64,000 bases of DNA. Origin: Artocarpus heterophyllus (lineage: Eukaryota; Streptophyta; Magnoliopsida; Rosales; Moraceae). Shown piece by piece: positions 12,686 to 24,080 of this stretch. Position numbers and translations under genes: made by a program. The notes beneath the pieces were generated by a model. The model saw only the letters and a program-made list of their open reading frames with translations. It did not search any database and was not told the DNA's origin. The stretch's first letter is position 1; each line of letters opens with the position of its first letter. The stretch spans positions 17,402,160 to 17,466,159 of the forward strand of contig CM046345.1 of NCBI GenBank assembly GCA_025403435.1, in the 5' to 3' direction.

Positions 12686-13893
12686 CAAATAACCTAATAG
12701 AGAAGTTATCTGATTAAAACAGTAATATATAGATAATCCCAAAGTAAATAAATTATTACTTGAATAATTTAACATGTTTATCTTGAATTAATTCACAAAA
12801 TAAATTCAATCAATAAATTAACATGAATTATTAAATCCATTCTTATCGAATTTCAATCAATCTAATAATTTAACATAAGTCACCAATATGTAGGAAAAAC
12901 ACGTTATATTGTTACAGGATTTATTGTGAGCTAGCAAAGGGGACTCAATGGACATATATAGATCAAGCTCCTATAATTATAAAATATAATATCTGAGATA
13001 TATATTTTATAATTATCAACTCTAACGCTACTCTATTAAAAGCTTAAAGCTGCACTTTCTAACTATATAAAATTATAAAGCTCCAATAAACTAACCGTCT
13101 ATGACATATCGTAATGTGACATATCCCCAAAGGATATTCATAATCGACTTAAGGATAAATTTTGTTTTGCTTTTTTAATTTTTTTATCTTACATTCCATT
13201 ATCTCACCATCAGAATACTTACTATTCATAAATAATATACACTCTATTACACCTATGTATCGAAAAGGTTGAGCGCTCTAGCCTTTTAATTACATGATAA
13301 TGCATACAAGAGAATGTCATTAATTCTCTAAAAGAGTTATAGATTCCATATCTATCAATAACGAGTCTACATCAATTAAGAGTCATGTCTCCAATGTACT
13401 AGTATGCATACCATTATAAAATCATGATGTCACCTTTTGGTACATCAAAATACGTAAGTCAAGAATACGGGCCCATTAGTCATTTCAGGATTAAGACACA
13501 ACATACATGATTACCTAAATTGAATTGATTCAAACAAACGAAATTATTAGCCAAATCAATTCAACTTTTTATCTCGATCCAATATGTCGTCACCTATGAC
13601 AATATACCAATATTTCTACTCACGGAGTCTCACTTCGATGACCAAGACAAGCCATCTCCTATTAGGGATGTAAACAACATAACAATCTTAGTATGAATAA
13701 AGCACCCAACTTTATTCTCTCGATCTTAAAGGTTTAGATTGACAGTCTCAGACTTTTATTCGCTTATCATATATTCAACATAAATGAATATAAAAAGGAC
13801 AACATTTGGTATATGAATAAATAAACTCTTTATTGATAAAATGTCTCAAAAAATATAGTACAATATTTAGTCTTTAGGGCACCATGTATAATA
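12686..13893 (-). repeat. Tandem partial copy of the same LTR (1208 bp)
   Basis: Repeats 11429-12685 from caaataacc(c/t) to the LTR end, in direct tandem with many substitutions. About 50 bp of the first copy (around 12457-12515) are missing here. The terminus reads ataata instead of ctaaca. It could be a duplication inside one LTR or a truncated second LTR joined head to tail. Confidence 0.75.
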
Positions 13894-15089
13894 GCATTTG
13901 CGCTAAATATCTCGTTTATCTAACCCTAACCCAGCATACTTATTATCAATAATATCCTTATAATTTTTAAATATGGCATGTGTTAAATTTTCTCATAGAA
14001 GTGGTAAAATTAAAAATCATTGCTATACAAAAGTGGCATTTCTCAAATTGTCCCAAAGTTGATTCACTAAAGAACTGGTTCATTCTATTTCTTTCTTCCA
14101 TGTGCCTGTAAAGGTGCCGCAACAAGGAGTACATCACTTGGAATGACTACATTTTGATAGTTTGTGTGCTATTTGTTATTCTAAGATTGTTGTATCTATT
14201 GACTTTGGTTTGCATATTTCTAGTTGTCTTAATGATTTTTTTTAAATAAAAATAAAAAATTTAAACATTAATATTAGTTAAATACTAAAAGTTGACATAT
14301 AATATAATTGTACAACTTGGAACCCTTATTATAATATATGCTAAATTTAAAACTAAAAAACAAAAGCACAAGACTGGCGCAAAAATATAGGGAAAAAATA
14401 ATGATCTCTAAATGGTAAGAAATACCATAAATATTTTATTAAGGTAAGATAAAGTAAAGAAATAAAAATAATAATTTGTGCAATCGCTACATTTCCTCCA
14501 TCTTCATTTTTTTCTTCCCTACTTCCTCAGCTTGTCTTTAGTCTCTGGAAAAAAATAATAATAAAAAAGAAGTACAAGTGAACCCAAATTAGATTTTAAA
14601 CAACCTAATGAAAGCAAAATAAAAGCTGATGACAAGGTTGTCATAATTGAATCAACTAATAATTCTTTTAGGAATTGAATCTTCATTCAACTAAAAATAG
14701 TATAAATAAAGATTCAAAATAACCACCCAATATGCGCCAAAGATCCCGGATATTGACTGGATCCATTAGTTTACAATCATAGTATAGGAATAACCGACAT
14801 CGTCGAGACCCAAAGGGGGAAACCCGCTCGACACTAATTACAAAAAACATCATCGACTCAATGTTAGGTTCCACAGTAGTTAATAGACGAAACCAATCGA
14901 TCGGAACCAATTTTACTCAAGTGAGGGCACTTATGATCTGGCCTAGATACAAGACTAGCCATCAAAACCTACACACCCACCCCACTGTTAATTAGTGGGT
15001 GCACAATCCAAACCAAACTCAGAGGTGGGAAGACCACCTCCTTTATTCTATAAATCAACTAATAATGAAATGCACTATAAATTAACAAG

Positions 15090-15340
15090 AAAATAATATT
15101 TTATAATGTTAGTGGATTCCACGTGTTAAAAAGTGACTGAAAATAGTGTAAAAAAAGTGCTAGTCGCACCTTCTTTCTCACTCTCTTTTACGCTCTCTCT
15201 ATTTACTGCCTGACACCTGGACTTCACTATTTTATTTTCTAGTTAAATAATAGTTTATAATGTTAATGGATTTCACGTGTCAAAGAGTGATTGAAAATAG
15301 TGTAAAAGGGAGTGAAAAAAAAAGTGTTACCAGCACTCTT
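15090..15340. repeat. Imperfect direct repeat, MITE-like
   Basis: Two copies about 154 bp apart share ttataatgttagtgga and gtgactgaaaatagtgtaaa (15105-15155 and 15257-15307). The style resembles fragments of short non-autonomous elements. No TSD was identified. Confidence 0.45.
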
Positions 15341-15397
15341 TTTAGTCTAATGAGCGACATCAAAAAATCAAGAAAGAAAATTGTTATATATTCCCAT

Positions 15398-15482
15398 CCA
15401 CCTCTCACAAGGAGTGGGCTCACTTGTGAGACTCAAGTAGACCTTACAAATGAGGCCTACCTCTTGCGAGAGGGTGGGTTGT
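15398..15482. repeat. Short foldback sequence
   Basis: The left arm catccacctctcacaagg pairs imperfectly with the right arm cctcttgcgagagggtggg, about 85 bp overall. Probably the core of a foldback MITE. Confidence 0.4.
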
Positions 15483-17260
15483 AACTCCATGAGAATAAAT
15501 AATATTGTTTAAAAAGAAAATATAAAAGAAAAGAAAATACATAAAGCTATTAAAGATATCAATTAAAAAAAAACCTAAATATTAAATATAAGAATAGAAC
15601 TTGTAATTGTTCATCTTAAACATGAAAGGCCTACTTAAAATTTTGTGTAATTTTCATGAATGTCATCTTTTGAAACTTACTTTTATAAAGACAACAAAAG
15701 TTTAAGCATAGCACATGAATAAATATAACTTTTAAAAATGCGACAACTTTCTCTAAAACTTTTGTCTAAGGCCGCTCAATAACTCGATCTTGCATTAGGG
15801 AATGATTTTATAATCAAATGTTAAAAGTTGACATGAACACAGTAATTGCATTACAAGCACTCAATACCCGTACACATCAGAGATAAACATGTTCCGTTGT
15901 TTTAGAAAATTGATCATTTGTATATGTAACCTACTTATAATGAATCATGCCAAAAAAGATATATTCTTATAATGATGAGAGTTACTAAGAAACATACTTA
16001 TAGTAATGAGAGTTAATCATTTAAAAAATAAAATAAAAATCTCCTGCAATCCAACCTAAATACTATATTTTATTGTGGCATTCTTGCAACATATCTACAA
16101 GTCATGTTGTTGTCCCACAAAGGCACAAATCAATATTTCTATCTCAGTGGCTGGAATTGGGGCTATAAATTAATCAACATGATTGTAACATATAATTTAA
16201 TTTTCACGCTCAAAAAAGATTATGGTATGATTATTATTTTGCTTGATTAATTGTGGGGATAGTAATAGGCACGAAATACATCTAATGTCTATTTTTCATG
16301 ATGTACTGTATTCTTATATGCATTAATGTGCCAGCTTTTCCTTTACTACGTACCAATCAGCAAATTGCGCCAAAAAAAAATGCATTAAAAAAGTACAATT
16401 AGCAAATTACAAAAAGGGACGAAATTTTTTGCATGAAATAAATAATACACGAAATGATATGAATTTGAATGGTCATAGATGGTTTTGAATCATTGCTCCA
16501 TCAATTATTTTGATTACTAATCATGTTATAATTAATACGCTTTACGCTCTTCTAAAATTTGGTTTTAAAAACAAAATAATAAATATATACGGACTTGATT
16601 AAATACGTACTCATATATATTTACTTCCCTAAGACGTCACACTATTTTTCTTTTAATTTAAATTAGCCTTTCAAAACTCATTGTCGTTTAAGTGTTTTTT
16701 TTTTTTTTTGAAGGTTGCTTTTGTTTTGTCCACAGCAAAAATAAAAGGTTGTTTTTGATTCCTAGACCGACAAGTAGTTTACTTGAAATTTTCCAACGTT
16801 AAAATAACATGTCGTTTGTGTTTTTGTAATTTGATGTCGATTGAAGAAATACAACATGCCATTCAAAATAAAAAAAGAATTCCCTAAAATATACAACAAG
16901 TTATTTTTCTAAAATCTTTTATATTAAGTCGGAGAAACGATCCATGAGATGAATACATATTTATTAAGAAGGTTTTATCTAGTATACGAAAAGCGACATG
17001 CTGCCATTCATCCTTGTTTATAAATTATTACTCTCGTTTCCTCCCAATTTTTTTCCCCGAATACATGAAAACGACAGTGTTTTCTTTCGTTTTCTTTTCA
17101 AGTTTCTCAAATAATAACGTAAAAACGACATGTCGTTTACATGCTTGTTAATCAGCTGCTTTTTTCACGTGGCTTGTCTATACTATCACTATTTTTCGCG
17201 CCCTTCTGAGAATCAGAATCATCGGAAATCGCCGTTGAAATTCCTCTCTCCGCTGAGAAA

Positions 17261-17358
17261 ATGGCGTCGAAACCGATTCGATATTCTTCTGGAGGTGGGA
17301 CCTGCCGGAGAACCAATAGGAGAAATTGCACTGCAGTTGCTGACATCGTCATACTCTG
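17261..17358 (+). CDS. Possible orphan first coding exon, product unknown
   Basis: An ATG in good context (gaaaATGG) after a leader-like pyrimidine-rich stretch opens a 98-bp frame (MASKPIRYSSGGG...) that ends at a strong splice donor, CTG|GTGAGC. The GC content is higher than in the surroundings, as for a real 5' exon. A possible acceptor follows at 17521 (ttatag|gcacaa). I do not recognise the peptide and found no further exons before the satellite array. It could be the first exon of a gene destroyed by the array, an upstream noncoding exon of the MATE gene, or chance. Confidence 0.25.
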
Positions 17359-17596
17359 GTGAGCTCTTAAACCTCTTTACTTCATCAGAAGAAAATCATC
17401 CTTTCTGATTTCCTTTCTTTCTTCAAAATTTGATTGTTTGTTGATTTGCTGCTTAATCAGAAGATCTCATTCATCTTAGGATTTCGTCTGTTTCTGGACA
17501 ATTAGTATTATTTGATTATAGGCACAAACTTCCCATTTGATCGTTTTGAGCAGTCTGATTTTAGACCAAAAACCCTTGCCTACTCTTTCTTTCCAG

Positions 17597-17637
<41 letters not shown>

Positions 17638-18154
17638 GTCCCCCTTTGACTTGACCTAGGGTTTCAAATTGCTTGTGTGTTGTGTCTTTTGAAGAGAAGA
17701 AATAAAAACCACCTTTTCTTGGAAAGAGAAAAAATACGCCTTTCAACTCTGGAAACGAAAAACACAAGAGTGAAAGAAACTTGTTTCATTTGTCAATACA
17801 ATGGCTTCTAGCTCCTCTACTGATTTCAGATTTTTCATCATAATTTTCAAAACCACTCTCGAGTAATATATGCAAGTAAGTGACTTCTTACTCATCTTGT
17901 AGATGGGTAGTTTTGATTTTATGTAGCCTATATAATCTTAAGGATCTCACGCTGATTATCAGTAGCAAATGTGATCTAAAGATTCTCTCTCTCTCTCTCT
18001 CTTTTTGACAATAATCTATGTTCTTAAAATTTTTATCAAAGAATAACTTGAGTTGTTGTCTTTGGTGGGTTTGAGAGGAAGAAACTTAAGGTTATCCTAG
18101 ATGGAGCTTTTATGAGCTTCATGGCCAATGTGGGTGTCGTTTTCTTCTGCTTCA
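17359..18154 (+). other. Intron-like or intergenic DNA with (GA)n
   Basis: T-rich sequence with a (GA)n microsatellite at 17602-17632 and a (TC)n tract near 17985-18002. No coding similarity recognised. Confidence 0.4.
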
Positions 18155-18915
18155 GGTTTCTAAAAATGTCACCAAAACAGATTGTGGCCTAACACGGTGT
18201 AGCAATGGATGACGTTGTATGTTCTCAGTTTCTCTCTATCTTTTCCTGCTTTCGATTCAGTGATTTTGTTTGATCAAGGAACCAATACAATTGTACTAGT
18301 TACTGAACCAAAAGATTCTCTTCTCTCCAGTTTATTTATTTTTTCCTTTGTGTGTGCTTTGAGAAGTAACATTTTGACACATCATCGCTATGTTAGAAAA
18401 TACTGGCATGACACAATGTAGCTATGGGTGATATTGCATGTTCTTTCTCTCTCTCTCTCTTCTCTTTTTTGATTCAGGTGATTTGTTTAATTATTGAACC
18501 AAAAGATTATGTTCTCTCCACTTTATTTTTTCGCACTGTGTGAGCTTTCGAGAAGTAAAATTTTGCACATCATATGTTGTCTCTCTCTTGCCTTTTTTTT
18601 TTCTGCTTTTTGATTCAATGATTTCGTCTAATTACTAAAACAAAACCATTAGTACTACTTATTATTATTATTTTTATAATTCTCTCCGATTTATTTATTT
18701 ATTTTTCCTTCTTGTGTATTTCGAAAAGTAAAATTTCGACGCAACATCGCTACGTCAGGAAAATAGACAATGATATGGTGTAGCTATGGGTGATGTTGCA
18801 TGTTCTCTCTCTTTTTGCTTTTCGATTCAATAACTTTGTCCAATTACTAAACCAAACCATAAGTACTAGTTACTAAACTAAAAGATTCTCTTTTTTCAGT
18901 TTATTTTTTTTTTGT

Positions 18916-18949
18916 GTAATCGCCGGTCAGCCATACGGTGATGAATTCA

Positions 18950-18981
<32 letters not shown>

Positions 18982-19048
18982 TATGGGAGCTGGCTATACC
19001 CGAAGTCGTTACCTTAACCGCAAGGAGGGGGATGCCGAAGGCAGGGCT
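18916..19048 (+). pseudogene. Plastid 16S rRNA 3'-end fragment (NUPT)
   Basis: Contains the near-universal 16S block ccttgtacacaccgcccgtc, followed by gaagtcgttaccttaaccgc and gatgccgaaggcagggct, with spacing as in the 3' domain of chloroplast 16S rRNA. About 133 bp, flanked on both sides by satellite sequence. A few substitutions (e.g. catacggtgatg, tggctatacc) suggest age. Non-functional nuclear insertion of plastid DNA, directly or through a mitochondrial copy. Confidence 0.93.
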
Positions 19049-19302
19049 CACACTTCACTTTTTTTATGCTTTTTAATTCAACGGTTTTGTTTAATAACCG
19101 AACCAAAAATATTAGTACTAGTTACTGAACCAAAAAGATTCTCTTCTATCTAGTTTATGTATTATTTTTCTATGTCTTCTTCGATATGTAAAATTTTGAC
19201 ACATTAACACAATGTCACCAAAAATAGATTGTGGCATGACACTGTGTAGTAACGGGTGATGTTGCATGTTCTCACTCTCTCTTTTTTTTTTCTTTTGATT
19301 TA

Positions 19303-19479
19303 AGGGTGTTTGGAAGAATGATGGGAACCGTTGGTTAGAACCACTTTTATTGTAGCATATAAGAGTTTTACACTTTAGCAATTTTTTTTATTGTTATTGT
19401 AACATATGAGAGCTTTACATTATTTATAACTAAGTTTGTGATAAAAATCGTGGTTCCCACTATCCAACCAAACAACGGG
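19303..19479. mobile_element. Tourist/PIF-Harbinger-like MITE (177 bp)
   Basis: Begins agggtgtttgg and ends ccaaacaacggg, with longer inverted ends around gatgggaacc / gtggttccc(a)ctatcc. Flanked by TTA on both sides (19300-19302, 19480-19482); removing it restores the satellite word gatttaatgattttg. Confidence 0.75.
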
Positions 19480-19846
19480 TTAATGATTTTGTTTAATTAC
19501 TAAACCAAAACCATTGTATTAGTTACCAAAACAAAAAATTCTCTTCTTTCCAGTCTATTTATCTTTGCTTTATGTGTGCTTTGAGATATAAAATTTTGAC
19601 ACATCATCACTACGTCAGAAAAATGGACAGGGGCAGGACACGGCATAGCTATGGGTGATTTGCATGTTCTTTCCCTCCCTCTCTCTTTTTTTTTTTTTTT
19701 TTTGCTTTTCAATTATGTGATTTGTTTAATTACTAAACCAAAGCCATTAGCACTAGTTACTGAACCAAAAGATTCTGTTCTCTCTAGTTCATTTTTCTCC
19801 CTTTGTGTGAGTTTCGAGAAGTAAAATTTTGACACATCATCACTAT

Positions 19847-20757
19847 TAGGGGTGAATAAAAATTCAATAGTCCTATAAATCTGATCTAACCCATCCAATA
19901 AAATTTGAGATAATCCGAATTCAAGGAATTCGAATAAGAATTTCTATTAACCTACCTAATCTAATCTTTCATTGGGTGAGTTTGGGTTGAGTTTTTCAAA
20001 ATCTGAGATAATCCAAACCTATCTAATATAAAAAAAATGTTTAAAATATTTATTTTATATATATATTTAATATTATAATTTTAATATAATTTTATACTTA
20101 AAAGAAACTTTTACTCTCTTGAAAAAATAGTAATATAGTTTATAAAGACTTCTTATCCTTTGTTCCTGACTTCTAGTTTTTTTTTTTTTTTATTGTTTCT
20201 AGTTTCTAATACACACTATAGGATCCCTTAAAAAGAAGAAAAAATAATAAAAAAAAAGATACTACTTTTCACTCCAGTGTATATACCTGACATCTCGTTT
20301 GCATTTACCTATGTAACTTTATTTCTTCACTTCAAAGTGAAAAAAATCTTTTCTCTAGTTTCATTCGATCACTACCAAACTCTACATCAATGCCTCTCTT
20401 TCACCTGGTCTTTTTCTCGCTGGCATCGTCGACCCTTAGTGTTTGTTTTCTTAGTTTTTATCATATTTTGTTTATGAGGTATGACTTACGTATTCGAGCT
20501 TTGTTAGACATCTAATATATGATGAATTTTAGTTTTCTCTTTATATGTTTCTTATTTTAGTAAATTGTTAGTTTGAATTTTTTTCTTCTTTATAATGCTC
20601 AATCCGATCAACCCACTCAATCCATCCGAACATTATTGGGTGGGTTGTGTTTAAAGTTTAGGTTTATTGAGTGGATTAAATTTAAAATTAACCCATCTAA
20701 ACTTTAATTAGGTAGATTAAAACATCCTTGTAAAATCACACCCCATGTTCATCCCTG
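19847..20757. mobile_element. Non-autonomous hAT element (911 bp)
   Basis: Perfect 8-bp target duplication ATCACTAT (19839-19846 and 20758-20765), derived from the satellite word catcactatgtcag. Termini TAGGGGTGAA... and ...TTCATCCCTG form an imperfect inverted repeat (8 of 11), of the hAT style. Internal AT-rich sequence has no transposase. Confidence 0.88.
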
Positions 20758-20819
20758 ATCACTATGTCAAAAGAATATACTATGGCATGACAAGTTGCAG
20801 AGCTATGGGTGATGTTCTA

Positions 20820-20850
<31 letters not shown>

Positions 20851-21575
20851 TTTTCGACTCAGTAATTTTGTTTAATTACCAAACCAAAACCATTTGTACT
20901 AGTTACTGAACCAAAAGATTCTCTTCTCTTCTCTCTCTTTATCTCTCTCTCCTTTCTGCTTCTTGACTCCATAATTATGTTTAATTACTAAACCAAAACC
21001 ATTAGTAGTAGTTATTGAACCAAAAGATTCTTTTCTTTCCTATTTCTTTATTTTTTCTGTATGTGTATTTTGAGGAGTAAAATTTCAACACATCGTTCTT
21101 ATGTCAGTAAAATAGAATATGGCATGACACGGTAAAGCTATAGGTGATGCTGCATGTTCTCTCTCTCTTGCTTTTTTTCTACGTTTCGATTCAGTGATTT
21201 TATTTAATTACTGAACCAAAAACCATTGTACTAATTACTGAAACAAAAGATTCTATTCACTCTAGTTTATTTATTTTTCCTTTGTGTGTGTTTCGAGTAG
21301 TAAAATTTCAACACAACATCACCATGTTAGGAAAATAGACTGTAGCATGACACGGTGTAGCTATGGGTGATGTTGCATGCTCTCTTTCTCTAACCCTCTC
21401 TCTCTCTCTCTCTTTTTTTCTTTTTGATTTAGTAACTTTGTTTAATTACTAAACTACAACCATTAGTACTAGTTATTGAACCAAAAAACTCTCCTCTCCA
21501 GTTTTATTTGTTTTCCCTCTATGTGAGCTTCGAGAAATAAAGTTTTGACACATAATCACAATGTCAAAAAAAAGA

Positions 21576-21786
21576 CTATGGTATAACAAGCAGTGCTATA
21601 CAACCCGAGCGGGTTATAGCCCGTTTCTCTCAGAAGACTGGGCCCCACCGGGTAGGTCCTACAACTATAGTATAACAAGCAATGCTATACAACCCAAACG
21701 GGCTACAGCCCGTTTCTCTCACAGGCTGGGCCCCACCGGGTGGGTCCCAGCCCACTTGGGTTAAAAAAACTTTTTCATGGTATAAC
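21576..21786. mobile_element. GC-rich foldback element, dimeric
   Basis: Two related 89-bp copies (from 21576 and 21665), each with gtataacaagca(g/a)tgctatacaaccc and gggccccaccgggt(a/g)ggtcc. The second contains a near-perfect hairpin at 21724-21752 (ggctgggccccaccggg and complement). The 9-mer atggtataa flanks the pair (about 21578 and 21778), with atagtataa at the internal junction, compatible with a 9-bp target duplication plus internal duplication. Confidence 0.55.
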
Positions 21787-22269
21787 AAGTTGTGGCTACG
21801 GGTGATGTCCCATTCTCTCTCTCTTTCTCTTCTACTTTTTGACTCCATAATCTTGTTTAATTACTAAACCAAAGCCATTAGTACTAGTTACTGAACCAAA
21901 AGATCCTTTTGTCTCCCGTTTATTTATTTTTTCCTTCGTGTGTGTTCCGAGAAATAAATTTTGACACAACAATATTATGTTAGGATAATAGACTGTGGCA
22001 TAACACAGTGTAGCTATGAGTGATGTTGCATGTTCTCCATCTCTCTCTCCCTTTTGTTTTGCTTTTTGATTGAGTAACTTTGTTTAATTACTAAACTACA
22101 ACCATTAGTACTAGTTACTAAATCAAAAGATTCTCTTCTCTCCGGTTTATTTATTTTTCCTCTAAGTGCGCTTCGAGAAGCAAAATTTTGACACATCATC
22201 ATAATGTCAGAAAAATAGACTATGGCATGGCACGGTATAGTGATGGATGATGTTGTTACAGCAAACATA

Positions 22270-23127
22270 AGTTTGGTACATTTTGTTTTGAAATATTTTA
22301 TATCGAAACTTTGATTTTTTTGAGAATTTTTTAATACCTAGAGACTTTTTTTGGGATAAAAAGAACACAACTATTCACAACACAGAAGAAAATAGATTAA
22401 AAGAAAAAAAGAATGATTTGAACGAAAAAAAAGAAGAAGCCAAAACCTAATTCCAATGCAACAAAATTCCCTAAATCTAGTTCAATCAAGGATGTTAAGA
22501 AACGAAGTTTGTAGCAATTATCACCAATTCCGAATCAAATTATAGATTATGTAGATACCAAAATTAAATAAAGAACCTTAAAAAAAAGATTTCAAAACCC
22601 TAAGTCGAATTGGAAGAAATAAGATTTACCTTGAAGAAGTAAGATTAGAGGTGGAGGAGAAGAAGGAGACGGATCTCTAAGCTGCTCTGCAAGATTCTAT
22701 CATGTTATCATTGCTAATTTCAGGCAACTTCCTTTGTTTCTCTCTCTATGTAATAAGTCTCAGAGGTAGTTAAGGATGAAGACTACGGTAGAGACTCTTA
22801 ATTGACGAATCGAAAAAACAGCAGAAAACTAAGCGAGACAGAATCTGACAACAAAAGAAAAGGAAAAGCAAATAAAAAAAAGGGAAAAAGCTTAGAAACA
22901 AAAACAGATAAGGAAGAAATAAGTTCTTTTGTTGGGTTGGGGTGTTTGGTTGCATTTATTAAAAATAACTTTTTATTATTTTTTATTAAAAATTTTAGGT
23001 TAACGGATTGTATTATACAATGAGATTATTTGTATTTTTTTACCACAAAAGGCCTCTAGATACTAAAAAAAATTTATAAAAAATTAAGGTATCGATATAA
23101 AATATTCCAAACATAGAATATCAAACT
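22270..23127. mobile_element. Long-TIR DNA element, non-autonomous (858 bp)
   Basis: The left end agtttggtacattttgtttt... and the reverse complement of the right end agtttgatattctatgtttg... align for about 95 bp, including aatattttatatcga and a agag(a/g)c block. The interior has purine-rich minus-strand leader-like sequence but no recognisable transposase or captured gene. A convincing target duplication was not found. It sits in the satellite array. Confidence 0.65.
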
Positions 23128-23953
23128 AATATTTCTAATATGAAATTTTCTTTTTGTCTAATTACTAAACCAAAATTAGTAGTACTAGTTACTGAACCAA
23201 TAGACGATCTTTTCTTCATTTTATTTATTTTTTTCCTATATGTGTGTTTTAAGAAGTAAAATTTCGATATATCATCACTGTGTTAGCAAGATAGACTGTG
23301 GCATGACATGGTGGAGCTATGGGTCATGCTGCATGTTCTGTCTGTCCTTTTCTTCTTCTTCTTCTTTTTTCTTGCTTTTCGATTTAGTAATTTGCTTAAT
23401 TAATAAACAAAAGCCATTAATAGTAGTTACTGAACCAAAAGATTGTCTTCTCTCCAATTTATTTATTTTTCTTGCGTGTGCTTTGAGAAGTAAAATTTCG
23501 ATACAGCATCATAATGTCATAAAAATAGACTATGGCACGGCACGGTGTAGCTATGGGTGATGTTGCATGTTGTCTCTCTCCCTTACTCACACTCTCTTTC
23601 TCTTTCTGCTTTTCGATTTGGTGATTTTATTTAATTGCTGAACGAAAGCCATTAGTATTAGTTACTGAACCAAAAGATTCTCTTTTCCTGTGTGTGTGCT
23701 TCTAAGCAGTAAAATTTTAACATATCATCACAATGTCAAAAAAATCAACTGTGGTATGATACGGTGTAGCTATTGGTGATATTACATGTTATCTCACACT
23801 CTCATTCTCCCCCTCTCTCTTTGCTTTTTGATTCAGTGATTTTATTTAAATATTAAACGAAAGCCATTAGTACTAGTTTTTGAACCAAAAGATTATCTTC
23901 TCTTCAATTTGTTTCTTTTTTCCTCTGAGTGTGCATCGAAAAGTAAAATTTGA

Positions 23954-24080
23954 AAAACTTTTTTTTTTCTGATCGGACAGTAGCCCGACCCTCTCAGTGA
24001 GGTAGGCCCCACCTGGTGGGACCCACAGTCCTACTATGGGTCCCACCAGGTGAGGCCCATCCCATTGAGAGGGCCTAGCC
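23954..24080 (+). mobile_element. GC-rich foldback MITE, left part, split by LTR element
   Basis: Inverted arms around ccctctcagtgaggtaggcc and its counterpart, with the terminal motif cggacagtagccc. The missing right end (gggtcactgtccggtc...) lies at 32802-32835, directly after the LTR element, so the retrotransposon inserted into this MITE. Related copies are at 33410 and 33568. Confidence 0.75.

Larger units (their letters stand above)
13894..17260. other. AT-rich intergenic DNA, no gene recognised
   Basis: No protein or RNA gene could be supported. A 75-codon minus-strand frame at 14683-14910 in a GC-richer patch matches nothing I know. Small repeats within this region are listed separately. 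Around 16800-17130 the short palindromic word aacgacatgtcgttt recurs in variants. Confidence 0.5.
18155..23953 (+). repeat. Decayed ~225-bp satellite array, left block
   Basis: Head-to-tail units, each with the order ttaattactaaaccaaa, ccattagtactagttactga, accaaaagattctcttctct, a gtgtgcttcgagaagtaaaa block, acacatcatcactatgtcag, gtgtagctatgggtgatgtt and gcatgttctctctctc with a variable CT run. Anchor spacing is 220-230 bp where intact (about 21145, 21370; 22025, 22250; 23330, 23555, 23785). About 14 units remain, strongly diverged, and several insertions (listed separately) lie inside. The array resumes at 32840, so it predates the LTR element between. Confidence 0.85.

Noticed and set aside
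14683..14910. 75-aa minus-strand ORF
   Set aside because: No recognisable similarity and no gene context; possibly transposon debris.
18916..19048. Ribosomal RNA gene
   Set aside because: Only 133 bp of the plastid-type 16S 3' domain, inside satellite DNA; a nuclear insertion and not an rRNA gene.
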